Below are positions 1 through 6,728 of a stretch of 12,998 nt of DNA, piece by piece. Source of the stretch: Actinomycetes bacterium (GTDB taxonomy: Bacteria; Actinomycetota; Thermoleophilia; BMS3ABIN01); contig JAJYIN010000037.1 in the NCBI GenBank assembly GCA_021790075.1, positions 1-12,998 on the forward strand. The letters are read 5' to 3'. The notes beneath the pieces are model-generated. The model saw only the letters and a list, made by a program, of their open reading frames with translations. It ran no database searches and was not told the DNA's origin. How positions within the stretch are numbered: position 1 is the stretch's first letter; every line of letters begins with the position of its first letter. The position numbers were made by a program, and so were the translations under genes.

Positions 1-1
1 C

Positions 2-646
2 TGTCCCGTGCGCAAGGTCGTCAAGACGGGTGCCGGGGCAGCGTTGATGGGGGACGGGAAACTGGCGGCGAGGATCGTGGCGGCGATGACGGCGGCGGTG
101 CCGGTGCCGGTGACGGCCAAGATCAGGTCAGGCCTGGGCGAGGTGAACGCAGTGCCGTTTGGCCGGAAACTGGCCGCAGCGGGAGCGGCGGCGGTTTGCA
201 TCCACCCGCGGCTGGCGGGCCAGGGCCTCAAGGGCAGGGCCGACCACGGTATTACCCGGAAGCTGGCGGAGGAACTCGACGTTCCCGTAATCGGCAGCGG
301 CGACATCGACAGCCCGGCCGCGGCCGCGGCGCTGCTTGAGGCCGGCTGCGCCATGGTCATGGTCGGCCAGGCGGCGCTGGGAAACCCCTGGATCTTCGCG
401 GACCTGCTGGCGGGCCGGGAGCCCGGGCGGCGTCCAATTTCAGAGGTGCTCGCGGAAATGAGCCGGTTCAATGCCGACCTGGTGGAGGAAGTTGGCCCAG
501 ACAGCGCCGCGCGCGCCATGCGCAAGTTTTACGGCTGGTACTTAAAGCCGTTCAAGCCGGACCCGCAACTGCGGGACGGGCTCAGGCGGGCGGCCGGCTT
601 TGAAGAGGCGGAGGCCCTGATCCGGGAAGCTTTCTCTCTGGATTGA
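2..646 (+). CDS. dusB: tRNA-dihydrouridine synthase, DusB/NifR3 type (5' truncated)
   Basis: This is an FMN- and NADPH-dependent enzyme that reduces specific uridines in the tRNA D-loop to dihydrouridine in the cytosol. The first complete codon in frame (base 2) begins C-P-V-R-K-V-V-K-T-G-A-G-A-A-L-M, the active-site segment of the NifR3/DusB group, whose Cys is the catalytic acid. Further family landmarks are a T-A-K-I-R strand, G-Q-G-L-K-G-R-A-D, the V-I-G-S-G-D-I strand of the FMN-binding barrel, G-N-P-W-I-F, and a C-terminal helical domain with a K-F-Y-G-W-Y-L-K segment. The 214 visible residues are about two thirds of a normal Dus protein, so roughly 100 N-terminal residues lie outside the window. 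An internal GTG at 8 is not the true start. One oddity is Gln in M-V-G-Q-A-A-L-G-N-P-W, where most relatives have Arg (M-I-G-R). The gene converges on the next one with a 26-bp gap and no clear terminator. Confidence 0.93.
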   Translation, partial: CPVRKVVKTGAGAALMGDGKLAARIVAAMTAAVPVPVTAKIRSGLGEVNAVPFGRKLAAAGAAAVCIHPRLAGQGLKGRADHGITRKLAEELDVPVIGSGDIDSPAAAAALLEAGCAMVMVGQAALGNPWIFADLLAGREPGRRPISEVLAEMSRFNADLVEEVGPDSAARAMRKFYGWYLKPFKPDPQLRDGLRRAAGFEEAEALIREAFSLD

Positions 647-672
647 AGTGGTCAGCGCCGGAAATTCGCCAG

Positions 673-1566
673 TCAGCTTCCCCGGTGCTGCGCGTAGATC
701 GCCGCCGCCTTAGCGTCCAGCTGCTCTTCCTGCCGCTGCTGGTTCTCAAAATCATTCCGGAGAGGGGTGATCGTGGTTTGCAGCCAGTAATCCAGGTCGT
801 GGCTGTTGCCGGCGATTTCGCCCAGTTTCGCCTGGATCTGCTGGGCCACGGTCTGGGCCCGTCCCTGATCCCCGGCGGCGGCCGCGTCCGCCATCTGGCT
901 GGAAAGCTCCGCCAGGTCCGCATGGCTGCCGGCCGCCTCGGCCAGCCAGCCGAGGAGTTCGAAGCCGTTGCTGTTGTATGCATCCTGAAGGCGCTGCTGG
1001 ACGGAGCGCAACGAGGCGGCTACCTGGTCCAGCTCCGCCCGGGCCGCGGACGGGTCGGACTGGACCTTGGCGTCGGCCACCTGAAACTGCCCCAGCAACC
1101 GGTCCAGGTCCTGGTCGGCCTGGAAGACGGTGGCGCCGTTCCCATATAGAAGTTGCAGCTGGCCAAGCGTCTTGGTCAGCGTCTGCGCCTGGGCGGTCCT
1201 CAAATCCGCCGCCTGCTGCTTGCTGGAGAGGTAATCCCGGTACCAGGACGGCAGCCGCCAGTAATTGGCGGCGGCGCCGGCGTCATTGGCGGCGGCGCTG
1301 CTTTCCTGCTGGGCCTGGGCGACCAGCGGCAGGGCGGCGGCCACTGCGTCCCGGGCCTGGCTGATATTGTCCTGCGAGCCGAAGGCGGCCGCGGACATGG
1401 CGGCGGGCAGCACTTGCGAGATGTACTGATTGGAGGTATCGATATGGGCGTTGGCGCTCGAGAGCCTGGCATCGGCACGCATTTCCTGGACCCGGGGCAG
1501 CGCGAACCAGCCGGCGGCGGCCACCGCCGCCACCCCCAGGGCTATGACGATCAGGCGCAGCCTCAC
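673..1566 (-). CDS. hypothetical membrane-anchored, Ala/Gln-rich helical protein
   Basis: I do not recognise the family. The 297-residue protein starts M-R-L-R-L and has one hydrophobic segment at about residues 5-24, with no lipobox. This looks like an N-terminal anchor or uncleaved signal, with the rest outside the membrane. The remainder is rich in Ala, Gln, Asp and Ser, almost without Cys or Pro, and reads as amphipathic helices (for example residues 60-110 and 160-200), suggesting a helical bundle or coiled coil. No catalytic motif is visible. The GTG start (1564-1566) is chosen because an AAGGGAAGGGA purine run (minus strand, 1571-1581) lies just upstream. Repeat copy A begins 17 bp beyond the start and separates the gene from the metallopeptidase gene, which ends at 1762 on the same strand, so the three minus-strand genes may form one transcript. 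Function unknown; a role at the cell envelope is only an inference. Confidence 0.75.
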   Translation of the reverse strand: MRLRLIVIALGVAAVAAAGWFALPRVQEMRADARLSSANAHIDTSNQYISQVLPAAMSAAAFGSQDNISQARDAVAAALPLVAQAQQESSAAANDAGAAANYWRLPSWYRDYLSSKQQAADLRTAQAQTLTKTLGQLQLLYGNGATVFQADQDLDRLLGQFQVADAKVQSDPSAARAELDQVAASLRSVQQRLQDAYNSNGFELLGWLAEAAGSHADLAELSSQMADAAAAGDQGRAQTVAQQIQAKLGEIAGNSHDLDYWLQTTITPLRNDFENQQRQEEQLDAKAAAIYAQHRGS

Positions 1567-1580
1567 CGATGGTCCCTTCC

Positions 1581-1764
1581 CTTAGAATCTGTCTTAAAAG
1601 GTTGTTCGTTGCGAGGTCGAGCGAAAAGGCCATGGGCAAGGACGCAGGAGGAAAAAGCCCGCAGTCGTACTTGCAGGCACGTTGAGGACTTTTTGCTCCG
1701 AGGACGCCGCCCACGGCCTTTGCAGCCGACCGCAGCAGGACATGCCTTTTGAGATAGATTCTTA
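1581..1764 (+). repeat. palindromic dispersed repeat, copy A
   Basis: First of three copies of a repeat of about 180 bp. Outer arms at 1584-1601 (AGAATCTGTCTTAAAAGG) and 1745-1762 (CCTTTTGAGATAGATTCT) are inverted copies with three mismatches. Inner arms AAAGGCCATGGGC and GCCCACGGCCTTT and a central GTAC-rich tip share the same centre, near 1673, so the unit can fold into one long imperfect hairpin. CTTA occurs directly at both edges (1581-1584 and 1761-1764) and may be a target duplication. The right edge coincides with the TAA stop of the metallopeptidase gene. The left edge is 17 bp upstream of the start of the 673-1566 gene. By eye the core is about 90% identical to copies B and C. It encodes no protein of its own and resembles a MITE-type element. 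Confidence 0.88.
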
Positions 1765-3051
1765 TTGTGAGAGCACATAATTCCGCCAGTCCTGCTCGAA
1801 CTGGTCCCAGCTGACGCCGAGCACCGTACGCCAGGCCTGGTCTACACGCTGGTCCTGGCTGCCGGCGCCATCGGGCTTTTTAAAAGCCTGCAGCAGGCTC
1901 AGCACCTTGTCATTACCGTACTGCTTTTCCAGGTAGGCGACCGCGGTGTCGGCTTCCTCGTATGCCAGGGCGGCGGCGTCGGTGTTGAGCAGCACATCGA
2001 AACCGCTTGGTTGATAAAGATCCCTGAGTGAGGGGCTGAAGGACCCGCCTCCGCTCAGCTTGTCCTTGAGCAGCGACACCGTATTCTCGCCGGCGACGTA
2101 ATCCGCCAGGCCTTCCAGCAGAAAGGGAGGAGTATTGTCGCCGGTCAGGGGAAAGAGGGCCACATGGGTAAGCTCGTGGCCAACCATCTTGCGGTTGTAT
2201 CCTGGCACCGAAGACGCGGTTTCCTGGAAGAGGTCGGCCGCGATGATGATTTCGCCTCCCTGGCCGGCGGAGCCTCCCAGGTCACGCGAGGCGCCGCCGG
2301 TCCACTCCTGCCACTTGCCCGGAAACGCCAGGTCGATCTGCCCCTTGTCGTCGAACACCTTGACCGGCACCTTGGGCAGGTTGGTGCCCGGCAGCGTCGC
2401 CACCAGGCGCGGGTAGGCGGCATCCAGATAGTCCCGCACCCTGGTGGCGGGGTCCTCGGAGCCGGGATGATACATGACCAGGGCATGATCGCCGCTGACG
2501 ACGCGCACAGTGCCCAGGTCCCAGAGCTCGGCATCGCTGGGCTTGCCCAGGGCCGCCTGTGAGGCGTCGCCGGAGAGTTTCCAGCCATCCTGCCGCTTGA
2601 CGAGATAAAAGGCGGCGCGGCGCGGCTCCGGCAGCGCGCTGAAGCTGCCCTGGAAACGGTAAGAGATGTCCACCTTGGCGGTGATGGTTCCAGGAGCGCC
2701 GCCGGCCCGGGAGACCAGCCGCACCTGGTACTGGGCAAAAGGCACGTCCTGGACCCGGTCGAGAAATTCCTGCTGCCGGCGGACGAAATCCGGGTTTTGG
2801 GGATCGAGGACCGAGGCCAGCTGATTGCGGTCCTTGGCGGTGATGGCGCCACCGTAAGTATCGAGCACATTTTGAATCTCGTCGCCGGCGCCGGCCGTCG
2901 ATGCCGCGGTCGTCGGCGTTGCCCAATCGGTGTTGGGAGGCGCGGCCAGGCAACCGGTCACCAGCAGGCAGATGAGGAACAGCACCGGCAGCATCAGCAG
3001 GGCGGCGGTCTTGCGGGTCAGAGTGATTGCGGTCATGCGGGGATAAGTCAT
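1762..3051 (-). CDS. lipoprotein with NTF2/SnoaL-like region and HExxH metallopeptidase domain
   Basis: Predicted 429-residue surface lipoprotein. Residues 11-33 form a signal peptide ending in a lipobox, L-V-T-G-C, with Cys34 as the lipidation site. After a Thr/Ala-rich linker, residues about 55-165 resemble an NTF2/SnoaL-like fold (D-E-I-Q-N-V-L-D-T-Y, ending R-Q-D-G-W-K-L-S-G-D). Residues about 190-429 look like the Peptidase_MA-type zinc domain: G-H-E-L-T-H gives His292, Glu293 and His296, and E-G-L-A-D-Y supplies a likely third ligand, Glu313. It probably hydrolyses peptide bonds outside the cell; the substrate is unknown. The ATG at 3051 is chosen because it overlaps the PolX stop as ATGA, the usual arrangement for coupled translation. 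Met6 (3036) is an alternative, and the longer open frame upstream is only PolX read in another frame. The TAA stop lies in the edge of repeat copy A. Confidence 0.85.
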   Translation of the reverse strand: MTYPRMTAITLTRKTAALLMLPVLFLICLLVTGCLAAPPNTDWATPTTAASTAGAGDEIQNVLDTYGGAITAKDRNQLASVLDPQNPDFVRRQQEFLDRVQDVPFAQYQVRLVSRAGGAPGTITAKVDISYRFQGSFSALPEPRRAAFYLVKRQDGWKLSGDASQAALGKPSDAELWDLGTVRVVSGDHALVMYHPGSEDPATRVRDYLDAAYPRLVATLPGTNLPKVPVKVFDDKGQIDLAFPGKWQEWTGGASRDLGGSAGQGGEIIIAADLFQETASSVPGYNRKMVGHELTHVALFPLTGDNTPPFLLEGLADYVAGENTVSLLKDKLSGGGSFSPSLRDLYQPSGFDVLLNTDAAALAYEEADTAVAYLEKQYGNDKVLSLLQAFKKPDGAGSQDQRVDQAWRTVLGVSWDQFEQDWRNYVLSQ

Positions 3052-4811
3052 GCGGCCCGGCCGGATTTTTCCGGGGGTGCTTTCGGCTTCCTGAGCAGTT
3101 TCATCAATTGTGCGGTAGTCCTGGTGTTCAGCACCGTCTCGCGCCGGACCCAGCCGCGGCGGGCCGTGGCCACGCCGTAACCGAGCTCCAGGCCGCCGGC
3201 GCTGTGGGCGTCGCTGTTGATCACCAGCCAACAGCCGGCATCCTGGGCGGCGCGGGCATTCTGGTCGCTCAGGTCCAGCCGCGAATAATGGGCGTTGATC
3301 TCCAGGGCGGTGCCGGTGCGGGTGGCCAGCTCGATGATCTCATCGATGTCGACCTCGTACGGCTCGCGCTTGTTGATGAGGCGGCCGGTGGGATGGCCGA
3401 TGGCCCGGACGTGGGGGTTCTCCATCGCGGCCCGGATCCGCTTCATGATCTGCTTTTTTCCCTGGCCGAAACCAGAATGTACTGAAGCTGTCACAAAGTC
3501 AAGGCGGGCCAGCAGGTCGTCGCTCAGGTCAAGCGTGGCGTCTGCCTTTACATCGCATTCGACGCTGGTAAATATGTGGAAATCATCAAATTCCAGGTTC
3601 AGTTCTTCTATCTCCTTAAGCTGCTGTTCCAGTTTCTTGGGGGTGAGCCCTCTGACCATTCCCATGGACTGGGTATGGTCGGACATGGCGATGTACTTAT
3701 GGCCCAGTTCCCGGGCGGCGGCAGCCATGCCGGCGATGCTGGCCTGGCCGTCGCTCCAGTCGGAATGGACGTGCATGTCGCCGCGGATATCCCCGGGCTC
3801 GATCAGCCGGGGCAGGCGGTGCCTGGCGGCCGCCTCGATCTCGCCGTTGTTCTCGCGCAACTCCGGGGGGATGTAATCCAGGCCGAGCAGTGCGTAAACC
3901 TCGGCCTCGGTGGCGCACTTGTGCACCTTGCCGGTTTTTGTTTCCTCGACGCCGTACTCGCTCACCTTGAGATCCTTGGAGATGGCCAGCTCCCGCAGGG
4001 CGACGTTGTGCGCCGCCGAGCCGGTGAAATGCTGCAGCAGGTTGCCGTAGAGGTCGTGGGGAACGACCCGCAGATCGATCTGCAGCCCCGTATGCGTGCG
4101 GATGGAGCATTTCGTCGGCCCCTGGCCGATCACTTCAGCCACCATGGGCTGGCGGCTGAAGGCTTCAGTGAGCACATCCGGTTTGGTGGCGGTGGCGATG
4201 ATGTCCACATCCTTGACGGTTTCCTTCATGCGGCGAACGCTGCCGGCATATGTGACGTTGCGGGCCTCAGGGAGCCCCTTGAGGATCTCCACCGCCTCTT
4301 CGGCGATGGGGAGCGCCTCGCCCAGCAGCACCCGCGCGCTCCTGGACTTGAACCTCCCGATTGCCTTGAGGATGTTGTCCTGGGCTTTCTCTCCCAGGCC
4401 GGGAAGCCCGGCGATGTCACCGCGGCGGGCGGCGGCCTCGAACTCGTCCAGGGAGGAGATGCCCAGGGCTTCCCAGATCTTGCGGGCGGTCTTGGGGCCC
4501 ACGCCCTGCATCTTCTGGACGAAGACGAGGTCGGAGGGAAAGCGCTTCTTGTACTCCTCCAGTTCCTTAAGCCTGCCGGTCTTAAGCAGTTCCTCGATCT
4601 TGGCGGCGATCTTCCCGCCGATGCCGGGCAGCTCCTGGAGCCCGCCTTCCGCCGCGATTCTGGCGATGGAGGCGTTGGTCTCGGCGACACGGGCGGCGCC
4701 GTTGGCGACAGCGATGGTCTTGTACTTGTTCTCCCCGGCCAGCTCCATCATGCTGGCCAGCATGTCCAGCGTGGCGGCTATTTCGCGGTTGGACATCATT
4801 TGGTTATTCAT
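3048..4811 (-). CDS. polX: DNA polymerase X with C-terminal PHP domain (PolX)
   Basis: A 587-residue bacterial family X DNA polymerase, about the usual length (near 570). Such enzymes fill short gaps during base-excision repair, and the PHP domain adds metal-dependent 3'-5' exonuclease or end-processing activity. Helix-hairpin-helix motifs lie at about 61-76 (L-P-G-I-G-G-K), 101-114 (M-Q-G-V-G-P-K-T-A-R-K) and 136-148 (L-P-G-L-G-E-K). The palm has G-S-V-R-R (190-194), D201-V-D203 and the third carboxylate D246 in Q-I-D-L-R. The PHP domain from about 343 keeps its metal ligands: H347-V-H349, D378-H379, E418, H445, H473 (G-H-P-T-G-R) and D534-A-H536. Both active sites look intact. An AAAGGGG purine run lies only one base from the first ATG, so Met5 or Met6 (ATG ATG at 4794-4799) may be the true start. 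Repeat copy B lies 19 bp upstream. The gene is first in a likely unit with the lipoprotein peptidase. Confidence 0.97.
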   Translation of the reverse strand: MNNQMMSNREIAATLDMLASMMELAGENKYKTIAVANGAARVAETNASIARIAAEGGLQELPGIGGKIAAKIEELLKTGRLKELEEYKKRFPSDLVFVQKMQGVGPKTARKIWEALGISSLDEFEAAARRGDIAGLPGLGEKAQDNILKAIGRFKSRSARVLLGEALPIAEEAVEILKGLPEARNVTYAGSVRRMKETVKDVDIIATATKPDVLTEAFSRQPMVAEVIGQGPTKCSIRTHTGLQIDLRVVPHDLYGNLLQHFTGSAAHNVALRELAISKDLKVSEYGVEETKTGKVHKCATEAEVYALLGLDYIPPELRENNGEIEAAARHRLPRLIEPGDIRGDMHVHSDWSDGQASIAGMAAAARELGHKYIAMSDHTQSMGMVRGLTPKKLEQQLKEIEELNLEFDDFHIFTSVECDVKADATLDLSDDLLARLDFVTASVHSGFGQGKKQIMKRIRAAMENPHVRAIGHPTGRLINKREPYEVDIDEIIELATRTGTALEINAHYSRLDLSDQNARAAQDAGCWLVINSDAHSAGGLELGYGVATARRGWVRRETVLNTRTTAQLMKLLRKPKAPPEKSGRAA

Positions 4812-4818
4812 ACCCCTT
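4812..4818 (-). promoter_or_regulatory. ribosome-binding site of polX, ambiguous start
   Basis: On the minus strand AAAGGGGT directly precedes ATG AAT AAC CAA ATG ATG. The distance to the first ATG is about one base, shorter than normal. The distance to the second ATG (Met5) is about 13 bases, longer than normal. The site supports translation from this cluster of Met codons but does not decide between them. It lies between the gene and repeat copy B, not inside the repeat. Confidence 0.45.
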
Positions 4819-4827
4819 TGCTGAAGT

Positions 4828-5012
4828 TAAGAGCCTATTTCGATAGGCGTATTCTGCTGCGGCCGGCTGCAAAGGCCATGGGCGGCGTCCTCAGAGCAAA
4901 AAGTCCTCGACGTACCTACAGGTACGACTGCGGGCTTTTTCCTCCTGCGTCCTTGCCCATGGCCTTTTCGCTCGGCCTCGCAACGAATTACCTATCGAAA
5001 TAAGGCTCTAAG
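4828..5012 (-). repeat. palindromic dispersed repeat, copy B (inverted)
   Basis: Same element as copies A and C but in the opposite orientation. Three nested pairs of arms share one centre near 4919: outer GAGCCTATTTCGATAGG (4831-4847) with CCTATCGAAATAAGGCTC (4991-5008); middle AAAGGCCATGGGC (4871-4883) with GCCCATGGCCTTT (4955-4967), a perfect match; and the tip CGTACC-TACA-GGTACG (4911-4926). The outer arms differ in sequence from those of copies A and C yet remain self-complementary. TAAG lies directly at both edges (4828-4831 and 5009-5012), the complement of the CTTA around copy A. The element ends 16-19 bp upstream of polX. Confidence 0.9.
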
Positions 5013-5299
5013 TCTTGGTCGGGCATCCGGCTCGCGAAGCCGCTGTACCACCGTATCTCCTGCAGCGCGAAAAAAGGTATTGCCGAGACCCTTGGCCGCA
5101 GCACGCGAGCCGCTCGGGAGCTCCCTAGGCTCCCCCATTCGCGCCCCAGACGTTTTCCCAAAGAAACCGGTTGCGCGCTCAAGAGGGTCGCTACGGGAAC
5201 TCCCGAGCGCCTTTTGTGCGCCGGGGGGTTAATAGGGCCTTGTCCCTAGGGAAAGCTCCGCTGGCCCTTTCGGTCAGAGACTGAAAAACAAGGCGGCCC
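5013..5299. other. gene-free segment with several inverted repeats
   Basis: No convincing gene lies between repeat copy B and the end of the glycosyltransferase gene. The open frames here are short, lack a plausible ribosome-binding site and match no family I know. Several complementary segments are visible: CGGCT-CGCGA-AGCCG (5029-5043), CGCTCGGGAG (5111-5120) with CTCCCGAGCG (5200-5209), GGGAGCTCCC (5116-5125), and a nested hairpin at 5234-5268. This could be a structured RNA, an untranslated trailer of the glycosyltransferase transcript, or a fragment of a second repeat family. Chance is possible at this GC content. No promoter was identified. Confidence 0.4.
5234..5268. other. nested hairpin downstream of the glycosyltransferase gene
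   Basis: AGGGCC (5234-5239) pairs with GGCCCT (5263-5268), enclosing the perfect palindrome TCCCTAGGGA (5243-5252). It lies about 32 bp beyond the stop of the glycosyltransferase gene. No T-run follows on the minus strand, so it is not a standard intrinsic terminator, though it could slow polymerase or protect the 3' end of the message. Confidence 0.35.
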
Positions 5300-6400
5300 T
5301 CAGACCACCATCTCATATATCTTCCTCGTTTCCTCCGCTGTCTTTTCCCAGGTAAAACCGGCGGCCCGCGCCAGCCCCTTCTCGACCAGATCCCGACGCA
5401 GGCTGCCGGAGCCAAGCACCATCGCCAGCGCCCCGGCCAGCTCGGCGGGGCTGGTTGGGTCTACCAGCACGGCGGCGTCGCGGACCACTTCTGGAATGGA
5501 AGTCGTACTGGATGTGACCACGGGGGTGCCGCAGGCCATCGCTTCCAGCGGCGGCAGGCCGAATCCCTCATAGAGAGAGGGAAACAGAAGCACTTCCGCC
5601 AGCGTGTAGAGCGCCGGCATGTCGGCGTCATGGACGTAGCCGGCAAAGTCCACGCCGGTCATCTCCAGGCCGGCGAAAGCCTCGTCCGGGCCTACCCGGC
5701 AGTAATCCACGCCGGTCACCACCAGTTTCAGGTCGGGACGCACCCGGCGCAGGTCGCCATATGCCTTGATGGCGGTACTGATGTTCTTGCGCGGTTCGGT
5801 CGACCCCACCGCCAGGATGAACCGGTGGGGAAGCTGGTAGCGCCGGCACACCGCCTCGAGGACATCCTCGTCGGTCACGGGCCGGAAAGCCTCGCCGACA
5901 CCGTTGTGGACGACGCTCACCTTTTCCGGCCTGATGCCGCTCCATTCCACCAGGTCCAGCTTGGAAAAATCCGAAACAGTGATGATGTGGTCGACTTCCC
6001 GCACCCGGGAGAGCAGCCGCCGCTCGTAAAGCCTGGCCCGCACAGGGCGGTAATAGTCGGAAGCAAGCCTGATGAGAATGATGTCATGAAGCGTCATGAT
6101 ACTCGGGCAGGGCAGCCTCCCGGGACTGGGAAGCCCCATGTCCCGGGGCGAGTGGTAAATGTCGATGCGGCTGCGCGCAAGTTCCTCCGGCAGCCGATAT
6201 TCCTTATACAAGAGGTTGGCGGCGCGCTCGGCGTAGGAGATGTCATGGTAGGAGCCCCCCGCCATCCGCTGGTCCCGTCCGAACAATATCACCGTATCCC
6301 CATGATGCAGGCGGCGCAGGTGCTGGACGAGTTCGTGGGTGTATGTTGAGGTTCCGGTCCGGTGGAACAGAAGCGGCAGACCCTCGATTCCGATTCTCAT
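5300..6400 (-). CDS. GT4-family glycosyltransferase (GT-B fold)
   Basis: A 366-residue glycosyltransferase that most likely moves a sugar from a nucleotide donor to a growing surface glycan at the inner face of the membrane. No membrane segment is seen. The N-terminal acceptor half opens M-R-I-G-I-E-G-L-P-L with a G-T-S-T-Y loop and contains T-L-H-D (103-106) and V-S-D-F-S-K (142-147). The C-terminal donor half has V-G-S-T-E-P-R-K-N (198-206), where the basic pair R204-K205 normally contacts the diphosphate. It also has the retaining E-x7-E signature in Y-E-G-F-G-L-P-P-L-E (Glu278, Glu286) followed by A-M-A-C-G-T-P-V-V. Length and motifs are complete. Donor and acceptor cannot be read from sequence. 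Repeat copy C begins only 5 bp upstream of the ATG, so the leader of this gene, including a weak AAGG about 13 bases from the start, comes from the repeat. It may serve the same glycan as the exporter at 11032-12998. Confidence 0.92.
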   Translation of the reverse strand: MRIGIEGLPLLFHRTGTSTYTHELVQHLRRLHHGDTVILFGRDQRMAGGSYHDISYAERAANLLYKEYRLPEELARSRIDIYHSPRDMGLPSPGRLPCPSIMTLHDIILIRLASDYYRPVRARLYERRLLSRVREVDHIITVSDFSKLDLVEWSGIRPEKVSVVHNGVGEAFRPVTDEDVLEAVCRRYQLPHRFILAVGSTEPRKNISTAIKAYGDLRRVRPDLKLVVTGVDYCRVGPDEAFAGLEMTGVDFAGYVHDADMPALYTLAEVLLFPSLYEGFGLPPLEAMACGTPVVTSSTTSIPEVVRDAAVLVDPTSPAELAGALAMVLGSGSLRRDLVEKGLARAAGFTWEKTAEETRKIYEMVV

Positions 6401-6405
6401 GACAA

Positions 6406-6570
6406 AGAATCTACCTTAAAAGGCTGTTCGTTGCGAGGCTGAGCGAAAAGGCCATGGGCAAGGAATTGAGGAGGAAAAAGCCCGCAGTCGTACCTGTAGG
6501 TACGTCGAGGACTTTTTGCTCCGAGGACGCCGCCCACGGCCTTTGCGGCCGGCCGCACCAGGGGATGCCT
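6406..6570 (+). repeat. palindromic dispersed repeat, copy C, main part
   Basis: Same orientation as copy A and about 90% identical over the core. The left outer arm AGAATCTACCTTAAAAGG lies at 6406-6423. The tip CGTACC-TGTA-GGTACG is at 6489-6504. Homology to copy A runs to GATGCCTT near 6571 and then stops abruptly where the insertion-sequence remnant begins. The missing right arm reappears at 7191-7203. The left edge is 5 bp upstream of the glycosyltransferase start. Confidence 0.87.
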
Positions 6571-6573
6571 TAT

Positions 6574-6588
6574 ATGGACCTCCCTCAT
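6574..6588 (+). repeat. right-end subterminal inverted repeat of the IS remnant
   Basis: ATGGACCTCCCTCAT. It matches the inverted sequence at 7165-7183 with two short gaps. It marks the right end, downstream of the transposase fragment. Confidence 0.75.
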
Positions 6589-6728
6589 TGCAAAGAAGTT
6601 CCCGGCAGACTGGGTCTGGATTGCACCCATATATCCGGCCTGTTTAAGCGAGGAATTTTTCATCCTCTGGCCCTGATGGAATCTGCGCGCCTCCGCCTCA
6701 CCATTTGATCGGCCGATAAAGCGGCACG
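6589..6728 (-). other. retained right-end noncoding region of the IS (possible guide-RNA region)
   Basis: About 140 bp between the transposase stop and the right inverted repeat. On the minus strand it contains GGCCGGATATATGGGTGCAA, which I associate with the 3' noncoding end of IS1111-type elements. In IS110-family elements a noncoding region next to the recombinase encodes the bridge (seeker) RNA that specifies target and donor, and in the IS1111 subgroup it lies downstream of the gene. This stretch is therefore a candidate for all or part of such an RNA. No secondary structure was computed, and the RNA may be incomplete because the deletion joint is nearby. Confidence 0.35.

Noticed and set aside
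644..675. Terminator between the converging dusB and 673-1566 genes
   Set aside because: No stable stem followed by a T-run is visible on either strand.
1585..1714. Shared peptide (G-A/R-K-S-P-x-R, Y-D-C-G-L-F-P-P) readable in all three repeat copies
   Set aside because: The frame is shifted in copy C and follows from the palindrome sequence; there is no consistent start or ribosome-binding site.
3052..3231. 60-codon N-terminal extension of the lipoprotein peptidase
   Set aside because: It lies inside the polX 3' end in another frame, is Arg/Pro-rich, and would bury the signal peptide and lipobox.
3576..5003. 475-codon plus-strand open frame across polX and repeat copy B
   Set aside because: It is antisense to an intact PolX with all catalytic residues; the frame stays open because of GC-rich codon bias.
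4988..5182. 64-codon minus-strand open frame next to repeat copy B
   Set aside because: It runs into the repeat arm, has no known motif and no convincing ribosome-binding site.
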